Shown: positions 8,410 through 16,472 of the stretch, piece after piece
Position numbering within the stretch: position 1 is the stretch's first letter
Layout: every line of letters starts with the position of its first letter
Origin: Gibbsiella quercinecans
GTDB taxonomy: Bacteria > Pseudomonadota > Gammaproteobacteria > Enterobacterales > Enterobacteriaceae
DNA: 64,000 nucleotides
Direction of reading: 5' to 3'
Assembly (NCBI RefSeq): GCF_002291425.1
Contig: NZ_CP014136.1
Location: forward strand, 4,974,925-5,038,924
Program-made: the position numbers and the translations under genes
Notes under the pieces: generated by a model
Seen by the model: only the letters and a program-made list of their open reading frames with translations
Database searches by the model: none
Told to the model about the DNA's origin: nothing

Positions 8410-8482
8410 TATAATCAAAATCATTTTCATATTCTTTCTGGGAATATATTTAGTTGTTAATAGACTTTCGCATACCTATAGT
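8410..8482 (+). promoter_or_regulatory. Promoter of the ABC importer with possible Fur box
   Basis: TTGTTA at 8454-8459 and TATAGT at 8477-8482 are separated by 17 bases, a good sigma70 promoter 54 bases before the first gene. Upstream, 8410-8428 matches the 19-base Fur consensus at 15 of 19 positions (core ATAATC-AAAATCATT). The box lies at about -80 to -60 relative to the predicted start, further up than a classical Fur repressor site, so iron control is possible rather than shown. Confidence 0.55.
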
Positions 8483-8535
8483 GCTCGCCTAGACTCGCGA
8501 AATTATATAAATTCCATTTGGTTGGAGCGTTTTTG

Positions 8536-10104
8536 ATGAAAGTCTTTATCCCATCCCTGGTGTTTTTGGCAATGGCATCCAGTTTTTCGCTACAGGCGGC
8601 AACGCCGGCCAATGCGTTGGTGGTGGCACAGTCGATTGATGACGCCATCAGCTTTGATCCGGCGCAGGGTTCTGAACTGACCACCATCCAGGCCATCAAT
8701 AATCTGTATCAGCGCCTGGTGCAGTCCGATCCGCATAACCCGGTCGATCTCAAGCCAACGCTGGCCAGCCACTGGCAAACGGGCAGCGATAACCGCAGCC
8801 TGACCTTTACCTTGCGCCCCGGCGCCACCTTCGCCAGCGGCAACCCGCTGCGCCCGGAAGATGTGATTTTCTCACTGTCGCGGGTGGTGAAACTCAACCT
8901 GGAGCCTGCGTTTATCCTCACCCAGTTGGGCTGGAATGCGCAGAATATTGATGGCCTGATCGCCAAAGTCGACGATCACACGGTGAAAGTGAGCTGGACC
9001 GCGAACGTTAGCCCGCTGTTTGTGCTAAGCCTGCTTTCGGCGCCGGTGTCTTCCATCGTCGATGCCAAAGAGGCGTTGGCGCATCAGCAGGGGAGCGATC
9101 TGGGCAATCAATGGTTGAGCGGCCATTCCGCCGGTAGCGGCCCGTATAAAATCCAAAACTATGTGCCGCATGAAGTGGTGGTGCTGGCGGCCAACCCCAG
9201 CTCGCCGGAAGGCGCGCCCAAGCTGAAAACCGTGCTGATCAAAAACGTGCCGGATCCGGCGGCGCGCCGCCTGTTGCTGGAGCAGGGAGATGCCGATATG
9301 GCGCGCAACCTGGGCGCCGATCAGATGGCGGCGCTGGCCAACAAGCCGGGCGTTAAGGCGCTGGCGATTCCATATGCTTCACTGTATTTCCTGCAGTTCA
9401 ACGCCAAGGCCTCGCCGGCGTTGGGCAACCCGGCGTTTTGGGAAGCGGCGCGCTGGCTGTTTGACTATAACGGCATCGCTAACGATCTGTTAAAAGGCCA
9501 GTTCCAGAGCCATCAGGCATTCCTGCCCAATGGCTATCCGGGCGCGCTGACAGACCAGCCCTACAGCTACAACCCGCAAAAGGCCAAACAGATCCTGGCG
9601 AAGGCCGGTTTGAACAACGTCAGCTTCCGGCTGGATGTGAACAACCAGCCGCCGTACCTGGATATCGCCCAGGCGCTGCAGGCCAGCTTCGCGCAGGCCG
9701 GCGTGAAGGTGGAACTGGTGCCCGGTATCAGCTCGCAGGTATCGACCAAGGTCAGATCGCATCAATATGAAGCCACTCTGACCTCGTGGGGCCCGGATTA
9801 CTTTGATCCGAATACCAATGCCGCCGCTTTTGCCTATAACCCGGAAGATGGCAGCAAGACCCTGGCCTGGCGCGCCAACTGGCAGATCCCAGAACTGAAT
9901 AAGCTGACGCTGGCGGCGATTGCGGAAAGCGACGGCGCCAAACGCACGGCGGATTATCAGGCGCTGCAAAAATCGGTACAGCAGAGCTCACCGTTTGTGA
10001 TTGGCCTGCAGGCGCGCAGCCTGATTGCCGTGCGCGATAACCTGAAAGGCTATGTGCAGGGCATTAACCCTGACATGGTGTTCTACAGCCAGGTCAGCAA
10101 ATAA
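8536..10104 (+). CDS. Periplasmic substrate-binding protein, peptide/nickel ABC family 5
   Basis: The protein captures the substrate of a five-subunit importer in the periplasm. The N-terminus MKVFIPSLVFLAMASSFSL, followed by QAATPA, is a clear Sec signal peptide with cleavage after LQA near residue 20. The mature part shows family-5 features: IQAINNLYQRLVQSDP, LAPTLA-like LKPTLASHW, LTFTLRPGATFASGNPL and SGPYKIQNY. Its 522 residues fit the DppA/NikA size. The ATG at 8536 follows TGGAG; a TTG at 8518 is in frame but unneeded. The substrate is not evident: the possible Fur box suggests a metal chelate, while the neighbouring cbl suggests a sulfur compound or peptide. The stop TAA overlaps the next ATG. 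Confidence 0.85.
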   Translation: MKVFIPSLVFLAMASSFSLQAATPANALVVAQSIDDAISFDPAQGSELTTIQAINNLYQRLVQSDPHNPVDLKPTLASHWQTGSDNRSLTFTLRPGATFASGNPLRPEDVIFSLSRVVKLNLEPAFILTQLGWNAQNIDGLIAKVDDHTVKVSWTANVSPLFVLSLLSAPVSSIVDAKEALAHQQGSDLGNQWLSGHSAGSGPYKIQNYVPHEVVVLAANPSSPEGAPKLKTVLIKNVPDPAARRLLLEQGDADMARNLGADQMAALANKPGVKALAIPYASLYFLQFNAKASPALGNPAFWEAARWLFDYNGIANDLLKGQFQSHQAFLPNGYPGALTDQPYSYNPQKAKQILAKAGLNNVSFRLDVNNQPPYLDIAQALQASFAQAGVKVELVPGISSQVSTKVRSHQYEATLTSWGPDYFDPNTNAAAFAYNPEDGSKTLAWRANWQIPELNKLTLAAIAESDGAKRTADYQALQKSVQQSSPFVIGLQARSLIAVRDNLKGYVQGINPDMVFYSQVSK

Positions 10105-11150
10105 TGGCGCTGGGTTTGACCGCCCGCGCCCGACAACGCTGGCGCTGGGCGCAGCGGCTGCTGGGGGGCGCGGCTTCCCTGGTGTTGACGCTGCTGGGTC
10201 TGTTGCTGTTCACCTTTATGCTTTCGCACCTGGCGCCGATCGATCCGGCGTTGCAGATCGCCGGCGATCACGCCAGTGAAGCCATCTATGCGCAGGTGCG
10301 CCACGATCTGGGGCTGGATCAACCGCTGCCGGTGCAGTTCTGGCGCTACCTGGTGTATTTGGCCCACGGCGACATGGGCATTTCGCGCACCACCGGCCAG
10401 CCGGTGCTGAGCGATTTGTTGCGCACCTTCCCGGCGACGGTGGAGTTGGCGACCTGTGCCATCATCCTGGGGGCGCTGTGCGGCATCACGCTGGCGCTGC
10501 TGGCGGTGTACAAACCGGGGAGTTTGCTGGACAACGCCGCCCGCCTGGTTTCGCTGCTGGGCTATTCGGTGCCGATTTTCTGGCTGAGCCTGCTTGGCAT
10601 GCTGCTGTTCTACGCCACGCTGCACTGGTCGGCGGGGCCGGGGCGGTTGGACGATATCTACCTTTACACCATGGAATCGCGTACGGGGTTTATCCTGATT
10701 GATGCCTGGCTTTCCGGCGATCGCGAGATCTTTTACAACGCGCTGATGCACCTGTGGCTACCGGTGGTGGCGCTGGCGCTGCTGTCGATGGCCGGCATTA
10801 CCCGGCTGCTGCGCGCCGCGATGCTGGAAGAGTGCAACAAGGAGTACGTTACGCTGGCGCGCGCCAAAGGGGCCTGCCGGGTACGGATCTTACTGCGTCA
10901 CGTATTCCCCAACGTGCTCGGCACCCTGATCACCGTACTCACGCTGTCTTATGCCAGCCTGCTGGAAGGCGCGGTGCTGACCGAAACCGTGTTCGCCTGG
11001 CCGGGCGTGGGGCGCTATTTGACCAATGCGCTGTTCGCCGCCGATACGCCGGCGATTCTTGGGGCAACGTTGTTGATCGGCACCTGTTTCGTGTTGCTGA
11101 ACGCGCTGGCGGATGCTTTAACCTATGCCGTGGATCCCAGAACCCGATGA
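10104..11150 (+). CDS. ABC importer permease 1 (DppB/NikB type)
   Basis: A 348-residue inner-membrane permease of the binding-protein-dependent family. Six hydrophobic segments are apparent, starting with AASLVLTLLGLLLFTFMLSH, which precedes the typical family stretch with DPA and the DLGLDQPLPVQFW motif. The EAA loop lies near residues 245-275 (EECNKEYVTLARAKGACR) and contacts the ATPases. The ending with AVDPRTR is typical of DppB/GsiC proteins. The ATG overlaps the stop of the binding-protein gene (TAATG), and the end overlaps the next gene by four bases (ATGA), so translation is coupled. Confidence 0.88.
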   Translation: MALGLTARARQRWRWAQRLLGGAASLVLTLLGLLLFTFMLSHLAPIDPALQIAGDHASEAIYAQVRHDLGLDQPLPVQFWRYLVYLAHGDMGISRTTGQPVLSDLLRTFPATVELATCAIILGALCGITLALLAVYKPGSLLDNAARLVSLLGYSVPIFWLSLLGMLLFYATLHWSAGPGRLDDIYLYTMESRTGFILIDAWLSGDREIFYNALMHLWLPVVALALLSMAGITRLLRAAMLEECNKEYVTLARAKGACRVRILLRHVFPNVLGTLITVLTLSYASLLEGAVLTETVFAWPGVGRYLTNALFAADTPAILGATLLIGTCFVLLNALADALTYAVDPRTR

Positions 11151-12016
11151 GCCAATATTTATCTGAACATGAACCGCAGAACGAACCCGCGCCGGGCGCC
11201 TTCGCGCGTCGGCGCATCACCACGCTGGCGGTGGGCGGCGCGCTGGTGGCCGTTCTGCTGCTGACGGCGCTGTTGGCGCCCTGGCTGGCGCCGTTCGATC
11301 CGAACATTCAACACATTGAGCTGCGCCTGCTGGCGCCATCGGCGCAGCACTGGCTGGGCACCGATGGCTTTGGCCGTGATTTGCTCTCGCGCGTGATCTA
11401 CGGCGCGCGGCCCACGCTGATTCTGGTGGCGCTGATCCTGCTGCTGACGATCCCTATCGGGCTGGTGGTGGGGATTTGCGCCGGTTATCTCGGCGGTTGG
11501 GTCGAGCGCGTGCTGATGCGTATTACCGATATTTTCCTGTCGCTGCCGAGTTTGGTGATCGCGCTGGCGTTCGTCGCCGTGCTGGGGCCGGGGCTGATGA
11601 ACGGCGCTCTGGCGCTGGCGCTGACCAGTTGGCCTTCCTTTGCGCGCCAGGCGCGGGCGGAAACGCTGGCGCTGCGCCGCAGCGACTATCTGGCGGCGGC
11701 GCGTATGCAGGGGATCAACGGCCTGCGGCTGATGGCCGGGCATATTCTGCCGCTCTGTTTGCCCAGCGCCGTGGTGCGCGCGGCACTGAGCCTGGGGGGC
11801 ATCATTCTTTCCGCCGCCGGCTTGGGTTTCCTTGGCATGGGCGTGCAACCGCCTACCGCCGAGTGGGGCTCAATGGTGGCGGAAGGCAGCAAAGTGATTT
11901 TTGACCAATGGTGGGTGGCCGCCGCCCCCGGCGGCGCAATACTGTTCGCCAGCCTGGCATTTAACCTGCTGGGCGATGGCCTGCGCGACAAAATGGATCC
12001 ACGCCATGCAAACTGA
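11147..12016 (+). CDS. ABC importer permease 2 (DppC/NikC type)
   Basis: A 289-residue inner-membrane permease that pairs with permease 1. The N-terminal cytoplasmic tail is followed by a transmembrane segment (VGGALVAVLLLTALLAPWLA) and the conserved HWLGTDGFGRDLLSRVIYGAR motif of the DppC family. The EAA-type loop is ALRRSDYLAAARMQGINGLR, and GLGFLGMGVQPPTAEWGSM lies near the C-terminus, with LGDGLRDKMDP at the end. The start is the ATG at 11147, which overlaps the stop of permease 1. A longer open frame from 10754 is only read-through of the overlapping gene. Confidence 0.88.
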   Translation: MSQYLSEHEPQNEPAPGAFARRRITTLAVGGALVAVLLLTALLAPWLAPFDPNIQHIELRLLAPSAQHWLGTDGFGRDLLSRVIYGARPTLILVALILLLTIPIGLVVGICAGYLGGWVERVLMRITDIFLSLPSLVIALAFVAVLGPGLMNGALALALTSWPSFARQARAETLALRRSDYLAAARMQGINGLRLMAGHILPLCLPSAVVRAALSLGGIILSAAGLGFLGMGVQPPTAEWGSMVAEGSKVIFDQWWVAAAPGGAILFASLAFNLLGDGLRDKMDPRHAN

Positions 12017-12848
12017 TAACACATTATTGGCCGTTGAGCGCCTTTCGGTGCGGCTGCGCGCCGCCCAACCGGTTGAACTGGTGAAGGGGATTTCGTTCAG
12101 CATGGGCCAGGAGCGCCTGGCGCTGGTGGGGGAATCCGGTTCCGGCAAGTCGCTGACGGCGCGCGCGCTGATGGGGCTGTTGCCGCCGTCGTTGTCGCTG
12201 CAGGCGCAGCGGTTGGCGCTGGCCAGCAACGATCTTATCAGGCTCGGCGAGCGCCAGTGGAACCGGCTGCGCGGCCAGCAGGTGGCGATGGTGCTGCAGG
12301 ACCCGAAATACGCATTGAACCCGGCGCGGCCGATTGGCTGGCAGGTGGAAGAGCCGCTGCGTTTACACAGCCGGCTGGGGCGCGCCGCGCGCCGCGGAAA
12401 GGTGCTGGATATGCTGGCGGCGGTCGGGCTGCCGGATCCGCGCGGGCTGAGCCAGCGCTACCCACATCAGTTGTCCGGCGGTATGGGGCAGCGGGTGATG
12501 CTGGCGATCGCGTTGATTAACGATCCGCAACTGTTGATTGCGGATGAGCCGACCTCCGCGTTGGATCACCAAATGCGTGAGCAGGTGCTGCAACTGATAG
12601 AAAAGCTGGTGGAACAGCGCAACATGGGGCTGATCCTGATCAGCCACGATTTGCAACAGGTGGCGCAATACTGTGAACGGGTGTTGGTGATGTACAAAGG
12701 CGACATTCTGGATCAACTGCCGGCAAATCAACTGGCGCACGCCGCGCACCCTTATACCCGCACGCTGTGGTCCTGCCGGCCAAGCCGGGCCACGCACGGC
12801 CAGCGGCTGCCGGTGCTGGATCGCTCCCTGCTGGAGGCGTTGAAATGA
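12006..12848 (+). CDS. ABC importer ATPase 1 (DppD/NikD type)
   Basis: A 280-residue cytoplasmic ATPase energising the importer. Walker A is GESGSGKS near residue 41, the Q-loop region is VLQDPKYALNPARPIG, the signature motif is LSGGMGQRV, and Walker B is LLIADEPTSALD. The usual C-terminal zinc-ribbon-like oligopeptide domain is short (the segment LWSCRPSRATHG), closer to NikD than to OppD. The ATG at 12006 overlaps the end of permease 2 by 11 bases. Overlap with the next ATPase is four bases. Confidence 0.88.
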   Translation: MQTDNTLLAVERLSVRLRAAQPVELVKGISFSMGQERLALVGESGSGKSLTARALMGLLPPSLSLQAQRLALASNDLIRLGERQWNRLRGQQVAMVLQDPKYALNPARPIGWQVEEPLRLHSRLGRAARRGKVLDMLAAVGLPDPRGLSQRYPHQLSGGMGQRVMLAIALINDPQLLIADEPTSALDHQMREQVLQLIEKLVEQRNMGLILISHDLQQVAQYCERVLVMYKGDILDQLPANQLAHAAHPYTRTLWSCRPSRATHGQRLPVLDRSLLEALK

Positions 12849-13528
12849 GCGTGATTGCACTGGAAAACCTGAGCGTGAGCCATCGCCAGGGCGATGAACT
12901 ACGCACCGTGGTGCATGGCGTTAGCCTAAAGGTGGAACAGGGGGAGTGCTTCGGCCTGGTGGGGCCTTCCGGCTGCGGCAAATCATCGCTGTTGTGGGTG
13001 CTGGCCGGGCTGAACGGCAACTGGCAGGGGCGATTCCAACTGCTGGGACATGATCTGAGGCCGGGCCAGGCGTTTACCGGCCCGCTGCGGCGCGAGGTGC
13101 AGATGGTGTTCCAGGATCCTTACGCCTCGCTGCATCCCAAGCATACGCTGCTGCGCACATTGGCGGAGCCGCTAAAATTACTGCGGGAGGCGAATATCGA
13201 ACAACAGATCGCCGAGGGGTTCCGGCGCGTGGGGCTTGATCCGCGTTTGATGGCGCGTTACCCGCACCAGCTTTCCGGCGGCCAGCGCCAGCGGGTGGCT
13301 ATCGTGCGCGCCCTGTTGCTCAAGCCCAAACTGTTGTTGCTGGATGAGCCAACCTCTGCGCTGGATATGTCGGTGCAAGCCGAGATCCTCAATCTGCTTA
13401 ATGATTTGAAACAGGCGGGCGACCTGACCATGGTGTTGGTCAGCCACGATGCGGATGTGATCGACCATATGTGCGATCGCGCGGTGACGATGGCGCAGGG
13501 GCGGCTGGTGCGCGAAAGCGTCAACTGA
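12845..13528 (+). CDS. ABC importer ATPase 2 (DppF/NikE type)
   Basis: A 227-residue ATPase, shorter than most DppF/OppF proteins because the C-terminal extension is absent; it is nearest in size to NikE. Walker A is GPSGCGKSS near residue 41, the signature is LSGGQRQRVA and Walker B is LLLLDEPTSALD, followed by the H-loop SHDADV. It starts at ATG 12845 overlapping the stop of ATPase 1. It is the last gene of the transporter operon; the 129 bases to nasR contain no convincing terminator. Confidence 0.88.
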   Translation: MSVIALENLSVSHRQGDELRTVVHGVSLKVEQGECFGLVGPSGCGKSSLLWVLAGLNGNWQGRFQLLGHDLRPGQAFTGPLRREVQMVFQDPYASLHPKHTLLRTLAEPLKLLREANIEQQIAEGFRRVGLDPRLMARYPHQLSGGQRQRVAIVRALLLKPKLLLLDEPTSALDMSVQAEILNLLNDLKQAGDLTMVLVSHDADVIDHMCDRAVTMAQGRLVRESVN

Positions 13529-13657
13529 GCGTTTCTTTCCCGGGCGCGTTCAGCGTGCCCGCACAATCCCGTGGCCCCGTTTCTTTGCCTGGCCGTGCCG
13601 TACCGGCGGCACAGTTCTTGCAGGAATCAGGCTATTTGACGCAATGGAAATCGCCTG

Positions 13658-14920
13658 ATGAGCCGTAACCCTGCTTTCCCACCCAGCGCCAGTGATTTTC
13701 TGCTGGCGTCTAAGCGTTGTGAAATTACCGTGCTGCAACAGTTGTTGCAGATGGGGAAACTGGTTGGCGGCGTGAGCCAACTGATCCACGTGTTGCAGCG
13801 CGAACGCGGCACCATCAATATTTATCTGTGTTCGCGCGGTGCGCTGTACGGCGAGCAACTGGCGGGCAGAATGCAACAGGTGCAGCAGGCGGAGTTGGTG
13901 GTCCAGCGTCAGTTGGCGCGCCTGGATGCTTCCGCTGCCCCGCTGGCCGGTGCCAGTCGCCTGTTCAGCCGCATCGCCTGGGCGCTGCACAACCTGACGC
14001 TGTTGCCGATACTGCGCCAGCGGGTCCAGAACCTGCAGGTTAACCACCCAGAAACGATGAACACCTTCAACGAGATAATCCGCAGCCTGTTGGCGCTGGT
14101 GTTCGAAGCTGCCGACGCCTGTGCTGAACCGGGCATGGCGCGCCAACTGATCGCGATGTTCAGTTTTATGCAGGGCAAGGAATTGGCGGGGCAGGAACGT
14201 GCCATCGGCTCGGCGGGGTTTGCCGCGCAACACTTCAGCGATGATGACCAGCGCCAACTGTTGCTGCTTATTGAAGGGCAGGAGCGCTGCTTCCAGACTT
14301 TCAGCGAATTTGCCGACGCCGGCTCGCTGGGCGTCTGGCAGAAGATGCTGCAGCAGCAGGATGGCGAATTCGAGCGCCTGCGGCGCGTGGCCTGCACGCA
14401 AAAACAGTTCAGCGGCGGCAAGGATATCAGCCTGCGCTGGTTTGACATTACCACTGCACGCATTGATGGCATGAAGCAGGTTGAAGATCGGCTGGAAGAC
14501 GCGTTGATGGCCAGTTGCCGTGCCAGTCTGGCGGCCGCCAATGAGGCGTTGGCGAATGAAATCTATGCGCCGCAGGCGCTGGCGGAAAGCTATGCGGTGT
14601 TTGTGGCCGATCCGCTGGGTGAAGGGGAAACGCTGACCAGCGATGGTATCAGCCCGCGGCTGGGGCGTTCGATGATGGAGCTGATTCAACAGCAGTCGCA
14701 GCGCTTGCAGGTTCTCTCGGAGGAACTGACGGCGGCGCGGGCGTCGCTACGCGAAAGGCGGGAGATTGAGCGCGCCAAAGGGCTGCTGATCCAGCACCGT
14801 GGCCTGTCTGAAGAAGATGCCTACAAACTGCTGCGTAAAATGGCGATGAACCAAAATAAACGGCTGATCGACATTGCCCAGGCGATGCTGGCAGTGGCCG
14901 ATATTTTACCGGAGAAATAG
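13658..14920 (+). CDS. nasR: NasR, nitrate/nitrite-responsive ANTAR antiterminator
   Basis: NasR senses nitrate or nitrite and stops premature termination in the nasF leader RNA. The 420-residue protein has an N-terminal all-helical NIT sensor domain (about residues 35-300; the family mark VLQRERGTINIYL is near 48) and a C-terminal ANTAR RNA-binding domain (about 350-415) with the coiled segment QRLQVLSEELTAARASL, ERAKGLLIQHRGLSEEDAY and LLRKMAMNQNKRL. It is somewhat longer than Klebsiella NasR (393 residues from memory). It lies directly upstream of nasF on the same strand, as in Klebsiella, and its RNA target is visible at 15070-15178. Confidence 0.93.
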   Translation: MSRNPAFPPSASDFLLASKRCEITVLQQLLQMGKLVGGVSQLIHVLQRERGTINIYLCSRGALYGEQLAGRMQQVQQAELVVQRQLARLDASAAPLAGASRLFSRIAWALHNLTLLPILRQRVQNLQVNHPETMNTFNEIIRSLLALVFEAADACAEPGMARQLIAMFSFMQGKELAGQERAIGSAGFAAQHFSDDDQRQLLLLIEGQERCFQTFSEFADAGSLGVWQKMLQQQDGEFERLRRVACTQKQFSGGKDISLRWFDITTARIDGMKQVEDRLEDALMASCRASLAAANEALANEIYAPQALAESYAVFVADPLGEGETLTSDGISPRLGRSMMELIQQQSQRLQVLSEELTAARASLRERREIERAKGLLIQHRGLSEEDAYKLLRKMAMNQNKRLIDIAQAMLAVADILPEK

Positions 14921-14941
14921 CACTACTCCTTACTGGGTATA

Positions 14942-14958
14942 TGCACATAGTAAGTGCA
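14942..14958. promoter_or_regulatory. NtrC-binding site upstream of nasF
   Basis: TGCAC and GTGCA are separated by seven bases, the exact layout of the NtrC dyad TGCACY-N5-GGTGCA at its conserved ends. It lies about 105 bases upstream of the sigma54 promoter, the usual enhancer distance. Confidence 0.75.
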
Positions 14959-15042
14959 GGTAATGCCTCTCGGTTGTGCAAAAAAAGCCGGGCCGTGCCG
15001 GCCAGTTTACCGTGATACGTGAGAAATCCATGAGTTAGCAAA

Positions 15043-15060
15043 TTGGCATACAAACTGCAT
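15043..15060 (+). promoter_or_regulatory. Sigma54 promoter of the nasF operon
   Basis: TTGGCATACAAACTGCAT has the invariant GG (15045-15046) and GC (15057-15058) separated by exactly ten bases, as sigma54 requires. The predicted transcript starts near 15070, just before the leader hairpins. Nitrogen control of nas operons by NtrC is known in Klebsiella. Confidence 0.85.
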
Positions 15061-15069
15061 TCATTTAAG

Positions 15070-15178
15070 GGCTAACGGGCCAATGGCGGTCCGGCAGTAA
15101 ATAATTTTGGATAAAGGCGTCCTTTCAGCACGTTCACCCCGACGGTGGAGTGTGCTGATTGGACGCCTTTTTTGTTTT
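15070..15178 (+). ncRNA. nasF leader: ANTAR two-hairpin target and overlapping attenuator
   Basis: The leader holds a six-base-pair stem CGGGCC/GGTCCG (15076-15093) with hexaloop AATGGC, then a short stem GGAT/GTCC (15109-15122) with hexaloop AAAGGC. Both loops have A at position 1 and G at position 4, the known ANTAR recognition pattern. The second hairpin shares bases 15113-15122 with the 5' arm of a long terminator (AAAGGCGTCC pairing with GGACGCCTTT at 15161-15170, then a T-rich run), so the two folds exclude each other. NasR binding in nitrate or nitrite should favour the small hairpins and let transcription enter nasF. Confidence 0.85.
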
Positions 15179-15202
15179 TATCGCCCGTTGAAGGATTTGC
15201 TG

Positions 15203-16462
15203 ATGACGCACACTAAACACCCTGGGATAGCGCTGTCGCGCCGCCGTTTCCTGCTTGGCAGCGCTGCGCTGGGCGGCAGCATGATGTTGCCCGGCCTGAT
15301 GAATGCCGCCTGGGCGGCAGGATCGGATGCGCCAGAGAAGAAAACGCTGCGCGTCGGCTTTATCCCACTGACCGACTGCGCCTCGGTGGTGATGGCGGCA
15401 GTGAAGAAGTTTGATGAGAAGTACGGCATCACCATCATCCCCAGCAAAGAAGCCAGCTGGGCCGCAGTGCGGGATAAGTTGCTTTCCGGCGAGCTGGATG
15501 CCGCTCATGCACTGTATGGCATGATCTACGGCCTGCAGGCGGGCGCCGCCGGGCCGCAGCATGATATGGCAGTGCTGATGACGCTGAACAACAATGGCCA
15601 GGCTATCACGCTTTCCAACCAACTGAAGCAGGCCGGCGTCACCGATGCCGCCGCGTTGAAAAAACACATCGATGCCAGCGCCAAAGGCACCTACACCTTT
15701 GCCCAAACCTTCCCCACCGGCACCCATGCCATGTGGCTCTATTACTGGCTGGCGAACGCGGGTATTCACCCGTTCGACGATATTCGCAATGTGGTGGTGC
15801 CGCCGCCGCAGATGGTGATGAACATGAAGATTGGCAATATGGTCGGCTGCTGCGTCGGGGAGCCCTGGAACCAGCGCGCGATTACCGACGGCATCGGCTT
15901 TACCGCTGCCACTTCACAGGAGATCTGGCCGGATCATCCGGAAAAGGTATTGGGTACCACCGCCAACTGGGTAAAAACCAACCCGAACAGCGCGCGTGCG
16001 CTGACCGCCGCCATCCTGGAAGCTTCCCGCTGGATCGACGGCTCGGATGCCAATCGCCAGGAAACCGCCCAGATCATCGCCGGCCGCGCTTACGTTAATA
16101 CCAAACCGGAAACCATCACCGGGCGCATGCTGGGGCAATACGACAACGGATTAGGCAAGACCTGGCAGGACGCGCACGCAATGCGCTTCTACCATGACGG
16201 CGAAGTGAATTTCCCGTACCTCTCGGACGGCATGTGGTTCCTGACCCAGCACAAACGCTGGGGATTGCTCAATGCCCAGCCGGACTACCTGGCGCTGGCG
16301 CAGCAGGTGAACCGCATTGATGTCTACAAACAGGCCGCCACCGCCGTGGGCGGCATCCCGTTGCCCGGCAGCGAGATGCGTGCCAGTACCTTGATCGACG
16401 GCAAACGCTGGGATGGCAGTAACCCGGCGCAATACGCCGACAGTTTTGCCCTGAAACGTTAA
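15203..16462 (+). CDS. nasF: NasF, periplasmic nitrate/nitrite-binding protein
   Basis: The periplasmic subunit of the NasFED nitrate/nitrite ABC importer, 419 residues. The ATG at 15203 has GAAGG upstream and the in-frame extension to 15107 lies inside the leader terminator, so it is not translated. A twin-arginine signal is visible at residues 12-16 (SRRRF) with the hydrophobic stretch LLGSAALGGSMMLPGL and cleavage after AWAA. The NrtA-like core starts LRVGFIPLTDCASVVMA and includes KEASWAAVRDKLLSGELDAA and GCCVGEPWN. Export through Tat suggests folding before secretion. Confidence 0.93.
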   Translation: MTHTKHPGIALSRRRFLLGSAALGGSMMLPGLMNAAWAAGSDAPEKKTLRVGFIPLTDCASVVMAAVKKFDEKYGITIIPSKEASWAAVRDKLLSGELDAAHALYGMIYGLQAGAAGPQHDMAVLMTLNNNGQAITLSNQLKQAGVTDAAALKKHIDASAKGTYTFAQTFPTGTHAMWLYYWLANAGIHPFDDIRNVVVPPPQMVMNMKIGNMVGCCVGEPWNQRAITDGIGFTAATSQEIWPDHPEKVLGTTANWVKTNPNSARALTAAILEASRWIDGSDANRQETAQIIAGRAYVNTKPETITGRMLGQYDNGLGKTWQDAHAMRFYHDGEVNFPYLSDGMWFLTQHKRWGLLNAQPDYLALAQQVNRIDVYKQAATAVGGIPLPGSEMRASTLIDGKRWDGSNPAQYADSFALKR

Positions 16463-16472
16463 GAGGCCAGCC

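Noticed and set aside
10754-12016. Long permease frame starting at 10754
   Set aside because: The first 130 codons overlap the upstream permease gene in another frame; the family start is ATG 11147.
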